Shown in pieces: positions 5,927-9,711 of a stretch of 9,711 nucleotides of DNA. The DNA lies in assembly GCA_938041725.1 (NCBI GenBank), contig CALISX010000073.1, positions 1-9,711 of the forward strand, read 5' to 3'. Origin of the DNA: an uncultured Lachnoanaerobaculum sp. (GTDB taxonomy: Bacteria; Bacillota; Clostridia; Lachnospirales; Lachnospiraceae). Under the pieces are notes generated by a model, which saw nothing but the letters and a program-made list of their open reading frames with translations, did not search any database and was not told where the DNA came from. The first letter of the stretch is position 1. Each line of letters begins with the position of its first letter. The position numbers and the translations under genes are program-made.

Positions 5927-6783
5927 CTCTTCCCCTCCTTTTCTAACAGAGCCGAATACACCTCCCTTTTGGAAATGCCCCGATCCCTGGCCACCTGCTT
6001 CATGGCCTCCTTTTCCTCTATCCCCTGAGAGCGGTACCATTCCAAATGGGCATAGAGATCCATTTCCCGAAAGGCCTCCTGCTTGATCTGCTGTTTTTTT
6101 GCGGGAGAAACCCCCTCCAGCACCAGTACATATTCTCCCCGCACCATCCGCTGACGGCTTTCAAAGCTCTCCAAAGCCCGGGTTAAATCAGTGAAAAACA
6201 CTTCCTCATGGATCTTGGTCAACTCCCGGACAAGGGATATCCTCCGGTTTCCCAAAACATCCCTTAACTCTCCCAGGGTTTTCATCAGTCTGTGGGGAGC
6301 TTCATACAATACCATGGTACGGCTTTCCTGCTTCATTTCCTCTAAAACCAAGGCCCGTTCCTTTTTGTCCGAAGGCAGAAATCCCTCAAAGGCAAACCGT
6401 CTGGAGGAAAGACCGCTGATAGCCAAAGCGCTGATAGCTGCACAGGCTCCGGGCACCACACTGACCTCTATTCCCTCCTCCTGGGCAATACGCACCAGCT
6501 CCTCTCCGGGATCGCTGATTCCAGGCATGCCCGCATCACTGACCAAAGCAATGGTTTTTCCTTCCCCGGCCTCCTTGCACAGCACATAGGCCTTTTCAAT
6601 TTTATTGTATTCATGATAGCTGGTCATGGGAACCCTGATATGAAAATGATTTAAAAGCTTTAGGGTATTTCTGGTATCCTCACAGGCCAGGAGATCACAG
6701 GATGCGATGGTTTTTAACGCCCGGGAGCTGATATCCTCCAAATTCCCAATGGGGGTTGCCACCAGAAAAATTTTACCTGCCAT
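5923..6783 (-). CDS. rsmI: 16S rRNA (cytidine-1402-2'-O)-methyltransferase RsmI
   Basis: This SAM-dependent enzyme methylates the 2'-hydroxyl of C1402 in the ribosomal P site of 16S rRNA, tuning decoding fidelity. It has 286 residues, typical of the family. The tetrapyrrole methylase-type fold is clear: ATPIGNLEDIS (9-19), LACEDTRNT (32-40), VSDAGMPGISDPG (81-93), PGACAAISALAISGL (111-125), FEGFLP (132-137), YEAPHR (160-165), RELTKIHEE (186-194) and GEYVLVLEG (216-224). A C-terminal RsmI helical extension follows. The ATG at 6781-6783 overlaps the last 11 nt of the trmN6-like gene, so translation is probably coupled. GAGG lies 12 nt upstream, a weak spacing consistent with coupling. Its TGA overlaps the rpiB-type start. 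In B. subtilis the equivalent gene (yabC) sits in the same neighbourhood. Confidence 0.97.
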   Translation of the reverse strand: MAGKIFLVATPIGNLEDISSRALKTIASCDLLACEDTRNTLKLLNHFHIRVPMTSYHEYNKIEKAYVLCKEAGEGKTIALVSDAGMPGISDPGEELVRIAQEEGIEVSVVPGACAAISALAISGLSSRRFAFEGFLPSDKKERALVLEEMKQESRTMVLYEAPHRLMKTLGELRDVLGNRRISLVRELTKIHEEVFFTDLTRALESFESRQRMVRGEYVLVLEGVSPAKKQQIKQEAFREMDLYAHLEWYRSQGIEEKEAMKQVARDRGISKREVYSALLEKEGKR

Positions 6784-7516
6784 AAATTTTTAATACCTCA
6801 TCTGTATAAATCCCTGCTTCCCGGTATAAGATCAAGGGAGGGGCCACATTCAGCCAGGGATTGCCTCCCTTCAGGGCCTCAATCAGCACCAGCACAGGCT
6901 TTTGATCCCGCCGGGGATGAACAAAGCGCATCCCCTTTGGCTCCAGTGCCGCCTTTTTGCAGCCCGCAAAAATCTCTGAAAGCCGGTGGGGACGGTGAAC
7001 CATGTACAGTCTTCCCCCGGGACATAACAGCTCCGATGCAGAAAGAAGGATGGTGTCCAAATCCGTGGTGATTTCATGTCTTGCCATGGCCAGCAGGGGA
7101 TTGGGATTGGTAAGCCCCCCTGCCGCCTTCATATAGGGGGGATTCACCGTCACTACCTGCATGGAGGATTTCCCCAAAAGCCCGGCGGCATCCCGTACAT
7201 CCCCCTGCACCACCTGAATCCTGTCTTCCAGCTGGTTATAGGCCACGCTGCGGGCCGCCATATCCGCCATCTGCTCCTGCAGCTCCAGGGCAAAGAAGGC
7301 CCTGGCCTTGGTTTTTGCCCACATTAAAAGGGGGATCACACCGGAACCGGTACAAAGATCTGCCACCCTCTCCCCTTCCCTGGCCTTGGCAAAATCCGCC
7401 AGCAGCACCGCATCTGTGCCATAGCAAAAACAGGCCGGATTTTGGATCAGACGCAATCCCTGGATTTCCAGATCATCCAGTCTCTCCCCAGGCAAAAGCA
7501 GTCCCTCAGGCCTCAT
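6773..7516 (-). CDS. trmN6: TrmN6-like tRNA1(Val) (adenine37-N6)-methyltransferase family protein (YabB-type)
   Basis: This Class I SAM-dependent methyltransferase is predicted to methylate N6 of adenine in an RNA, by family most likely A37 of tRNA-Val. It has 247 residues. Visible features are FCYGTDAVLLADFA (30-43), the SAM-binding motif I DLCTGSGVIPLL (53-64), an acidic end of strand 2 (ALELQEQMADMA, 76-87), the catalytic NPPY (125-128) characteristic of N6-adenine methyltransferases, ARHE (145-148) and GGRLYMVHRPHRL (167-179). ATG at 7514-7516 overlaps the end of ricT by 11 nt; GGAAGG lies 4 nt upstream. B. subtilis yabB occupies the corresponding position downstream of holB-ricT. The exact nucleotide modified is inferred from the family and has varied between related enzymes. 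Confidence 0.9.
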   Translation of the reverse strand: MRPEGLLLPGERLDDLEIQGLRLIQNPACFCYGTDAVLLADFAKAREGERVADLCTGSGVIPLLMWAKTKARAFFALELQEQMADMAARSVAYNQLEDRIQVVQGDVRDAAGLLGKSSMQVVTVNPPYMKAAGGLTNPNPLLAMARHEITTDLDTILLSASELLCPGGRLYMVHRPHRLSEIFAGCKKAALEPKGMRFVHPRRDQKPVLVLIEALKGGNPWLNVAPPLILYREAGIYTDEVLKIYGR

Positions 7517-8348
7517 TGTTCCTTCCCCTGCCCCTGCGGGGGGTGTATTTTAATTCCTCCAGGGCAAATTCTACGATTTCCTTTTCTCCTCCCTCTTGAT
7601 TGACCAGCACCTTCGCCCTTTGCCTTAGAACACTGACAGAGCTGACCACGCCCTTCAATCCCTGGGGGGTGACCACGCTATCTCCCTCCCTGGGGGCCCT
7701 GGCATTCAAATAGGCATAGGTATCCGCCTCGTTTTTCAAACAGCACATGAGCCTGCCGCATACGCCGCTGATCTTTTGAGGGTTCAAAGACAGGCTTTGT
7801 TCCTTTGCCATTCTAATGGAAACCGGCACAAAATCCGACAAATAGCTATGGCAGCAAAGGGGACGTCCGCAGGAGCCGATGCCTCCCACCATTTTGGTTT
7901 CATCCCGAACTCCCACCTGCCGCAGCTCAATACGCAACCGGAATACAGAGGCCAAATCCTTCACCAGCTCCCGAAAATCAATCCTGCCGTCAGCAGTAAA
8001 ATAAAACAAAAGCTTGGCATTGTCAAAGGTATATTCTGCAGAAATCAATTTCATAGCCAGACCATGGGCGATAATTTTTGCCTTGCAGATTTTATAGGCC
8101 TCTTTTTCTCTTTCCACATTGTGTTCCACCACGGCCAAATCTGCAGCCGTGGCCTTTCGGATAATGGGCTTTACCTCCCTGTTAAAACTTCCTGAGATTT
8201 CTCTTGCTCCCAGTACAGTACGGCCGCATTCCATCCCTCGGTTGGTTTCCACAATCACCCGTTCCCCCACATCCACCTCTATCTCCAATGGGTCGAAATA
8301 ATAGATCTTGCCTACTTCCCGAAATCGGACCCCGATTACTCTCGCCAT
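7506..8348 (-). CDS. ricT: PSP1-domain protein RicT (YaaT), Y-complex subunit
   Basis: In B. subtilis RicT joins RicA and RicF in an iron-sulfur Y-complex that works with RNase Y in mRNA maturation and affects sporulation, competence and biofilm formation. This protein has 280 residues, close to the family length. It starts VIGVRFREVGKIYYFDP (4-20) and carries the PSP1 core, including TFDNAKLLFYFTADGRIDFR (107-126). Six cysteines are present in the two expected clusters: C160, C165 and C166 (SCGRPLCC), and C197, C202 and C203 (VCGRLMCC), suitable for a 4Fe-4S cluster. The C-terminus is basic (RRGRGRNN). ATG at 8346-8348 has AAGGAG (8354-8359) at 5 nt, overlapping the holB stop. The RicA and RicF partner genes are not in this window. 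Confidence 0.95.
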   Translation of the reverse strand: MARVIGVRFREVGKIYYFDPLEIEVDVGERVIVETNRGMECGRTVLGAREISGSFNREVKPIIRKATAADLAVVEHNVEREKEAYKICKAKIIAHGLAMKLISAEYTFDNAKLLFYFTADGRIDFRELVKDLASVFRLRIELRQVGVRDETKMVGGIGSCGRPLCCHSYLSDFVPVSIRMAKEQSLSLNPQKISGVCGRLMCCLKNEADTYAYLNARAPREGDSVVTPQGLKGVVSSVSVLRQRAKVLVNQEGGEKEIVEFALEELKYTPRRGRGRNNEA

Positions 8349-8358
8349 CTTATCTCCT

Positions 8359-9336
8359 TTAAGTTCTTAATTCCATGCATACCAGCTGCATTACCATCTC
8401 TCCATTCACATTGGAACGAAGCTTTGCCTGGGCATCCTCCAGGCTGCATAAAATTCGATTTATCTTTATCAAAGAGAGGCTCCGCCCGATTCTTCCAATG
8501 TCCCGGACCTCCTCCCCAAAACCCAGTCTTTTTGTGTCCCCTGTCAGGGCATAGTATAAAACATCCCGGTACCACAGACGGAAAAAATCCAAAACGGATT
8601 CAAATCCCCTGGGCCGGGATTTGATATTTCCAATAAATACCAGTATATCCTGAATGGCGGCCCCTGTCACCATTTTTAAAAAATCCACATTTCTTTGATA
8701 CTCCTCCATAAAATCCGGGGAAGCGCTTAAAGTCAGGGCCCGTCCCGGACAGCCTCCGCAAAAGGCTGCACAAACACCGGCCATATACTCTGGCACCTGC
8801 CGGGCCATAAGCCATTGTTTGATGGTTGGAACCCCCAGGGGGGACAGCCCCACCTTGACACAGCGGCTGCGAATGGTTTCCAGAAGCATTTCTTTATTCT
8901 GAGCCAAAAAAATCACCACTCCATAGTCCGGCGGCTCCTCAATGGTTTTTAAAAAGGCGTTTTGGGCAGCTATGGTCATCCGATCCGCCTCGTCAATCAA
9001 ATACATCTTATATCTGCTTTGAAAGGGCCGGATCCCCATGGAATCCACAATCCCCCGAATTTTATCAATCCCCAGACTGTTTTTCCCCTCTGCATCCACA
9101 TGGAAATAATCCGGGTGGGAGCCTGCCAGAATCTGCAAACAGGCCGGACACCGACCGCAGGGCTTTTCTTTCCCTTGGCAAAACAGCTTCATGGCAAAGT
9201 CCTGAGCCACCAGGCGCTTCCCCACCCCTTCCTCCCCGGATATCAAATAGGCATGGGATACCTTGTTGGCCTGAATACTGCGGTTAAAAAACCTCAAGGC
9301 CCGCTCATGTCCTAAAATTTTAAAAATACCTGCCAT
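8359..9336 (-). CDS. holB: DNA polymerase III subunit delta' (HolB)
   Basis: This is the clamp-loader subunit that helps load the sliding clamp DnaN at primed sites during replication. It has 325 residues. An AAA+ domain carries a P-loop-like GEEGVGKR (34-41, Arg in place of the usual Thr/Ser), a zinc module with Cys53, Cys60, Cys63 and Cys66 (PCGRCPAC at 59-66), the Walker B/DExD-like LIDEADRMT (113-121), NAFLKTIEEPP (126-136) and the sensor/arginine-finger SRC motif (157-159). The remaining helical part forms the clamp-loader collar. The altered P-loop is usual for delta', which normally acts as a stator, not as a motor. ATG at 9334-9336 overlaps the upstream stop by one base (TAATG). No yabA follows, although one lies in the equivalent B. 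subtilis cluster. Confidence 0.96.
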   Translation of the reverse strand: MAGIFKILGHERALRFFNRSIQANKVSHAYLISGEEGVGKRLVAQDFAMKLFCQGKEKPCGRCPACLQILAGSHPDYFHVDAEGKNSLGIDKIRGIVDSMGIRPFQSRYKMYLIDEADRMTIAAQNAFLKTIEEPPDYGVVIFLAQNKEMLLETIRSRCVKVGLSPLGVPTIKQWLMARQVPEYMAGVCAAFCGGCPGRALTLSASPDFMEEYQRNVDFLKMVTGAAIQDILVFIGNIKSRPRGFESVLDFFRLWYRDVLYYALTGDTKRLGFGEEVRDIGRIGRSLSLIKINRILCSLEDAQAKLRSNVNGEMVMQLVCMELRT

Positions 9337-9711
9337 TACTGCACCGCCTCTTTCAAATCCCCTTCAATGGCCAGAAGGCAGCTCTCCAAATCCTCATTGG
9401 AATAAAAAGTATGTATCCCTGCTTTTTTTAGATTTTCCGGGGAAAAATCCGCCTCATCAGCCAAATACCTGCGGCACATTTCTGCATAGCCCGGCTTGCT
9501 TCGCTGCTGCTCCCGCCTTAGGGCTCTTTCCAGACGCAGCCCGTCCTCTAAAAGGATGTATATAGCCTGGACCCTCTCTCTGCCAAAATAATCCCTGATT
9601 TTTTCAAAGGATTCCAGGGTGCCGATGGCCAGATAGCTGTGTTCCAAAAGCTGGATCTCTCCATCATCCACTGTGGCATACTGCCAAATTCCCTCCACCG
9701 TTTGATAGGAG
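9336..9711 (-). CDS. Guanylate kinase-like protein, C-terminal part (runs off the right edge)
   Basis: The frame is open to base 9711, leaving 124 residues of the C-terminal side; the P-loop would lie outside the window. The visible part resembles the GMP-binding and lid region of guanylate kinases: WQYATVDDGEIQ, then LAIGTLESFEKIRDYFG, a strand VQAIYILLED matching the core beta strand that precedes the lid, an arginine-rich lid (LRLERALRREQQR), and a helix CRRYLADEADFS. If active it would convert GMP to GDP with ATP. The likeness is moderate, and a divergent Gmk-like paralogue is possible because a cell usually keeps its essential gmk elsewhere. In B. subtilis a thymidylate kinase gene occupies a nearby upstream position. 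GTG at 9696-9698 is an internal Val codon, not the start. Its TAA overlaps the holB ATG. Confidence 0.65.
   Translation of the reverse strand, partial: SYQTVEGIWQYATVDDGEIQLLEHSYLAIGTLESFEKIRDYFGRERVQAIYILLEDGLRLERALRREQQRSKPGYAEMCRRYLADEADFSPENLKKAGIHTFYSNEDLESCLLAIEGDLKEAVQ

Noticed and set aside
5927..6040. N-terminal extension of rpiB
   Set aside because: The extension is glycine-rich translation of rsmI in another frame; the GTG at 5926 has a proper ribosome binding site and gives the family length.
7776..8195. 139-codon plus-strand frame opposite ricT
   Set aside because: It is an antisense shadow of a confidently identified gene, without a ribosome binding site or family resemblance.
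1..9711. CRISPR arrays, insertion sequences, tRNA or rRNA genes, toxin-antitoxin or defence modules
   Set aside because: I saw no regularly spaced repeats, transposase-like proteins, terminal inverted repeats, cloverleaf genes or defence-type domains. Apart from 3209-3506 almost every base is in a gene of a known kind.

Overview
The window looks like chromosome from a low-to-mid-GC Clostridia (Bacillota), most likely a Lachnospiraceae-type gut anaerobe. The evidence is strong AGGAGG-like ribosome binding sites, tightly packed genes, the gene order holB-ricT-trmN6-rsmI that parallels the Bacillus subtilis holB-yaaT-yabB-yabC region, and a fused Wzz/tyrosine-kinase-like capsule protein beside a polyprenyl glycosylphosphotransferase. 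The genus is inference; there is no rRNA or other marker to name it.

Left block (1-3208, minus strand): the start of an extracellular or capsular polysaccharide operon. Transcription runs from about 3290 leftward through a Wzz/BY-kinase-like protein (1748-3208), the membrane sugar-phosphate transferase that would start repeat-unit assembly on undecaprenyl phosphate (282-1688), and the N-terminal 89 codons of a UDP-glucuronate 4-epimerase-like enzyme that continues beyond the left edge. The transferase gene is visibly more AT-rich than the right-hand genes.

Divergent control region (3209-3506, 298 bases without a gene): it holds an extended -10 promoter for the polysaccharide genes, a perfect consensus promoter (TTGACA, 17-bp spacer, TATAAT) for the rightward lipoprotein gene, a perfect 7-bp inverted repeat between them, short CTCCCT repeats, and a possibly structured leader. 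The lipoprotein gene (3507-4175, plus strand) converges on the right-hand operon, with a hairpin terminator reading leftward at 4174-4200.

Right block (4209-9711, minus strand): a compact housekeeping operon in transcription order: guanylate-kinase-like gene (partial at the right edge), holB (DNA polymerase III delta'), ricT (PSP1 iron-sulfur protein of the Y-complex), trmN6-like tRNA methyltransferase, rsmI (16S rRNA C1402 2'-O-methyltransferase), rpiB-type sugar-phosphate isomerase, a 123-residue unknown, and a pyridoxamine/pyridoxal kinase. Stop and start codons overlap at four of the seven junctions and lie 2-51 nt apart at the rest, so the genes are probably co-transcribed. Together they mix DNA replication, RNA maturation and decay, tRNA/rRNA modification and cofactor or sugar metabolism.

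No clear new multi-gene system is visible. The most unusual item is the BY-kinase-like protein: its Walker A lysine is a threonine, an acidic residue of Walker A' is an asparagine, the C-terminal tyrosine cluster is absent, and a Walker-A-like string occurs elsewhere in the same domain.
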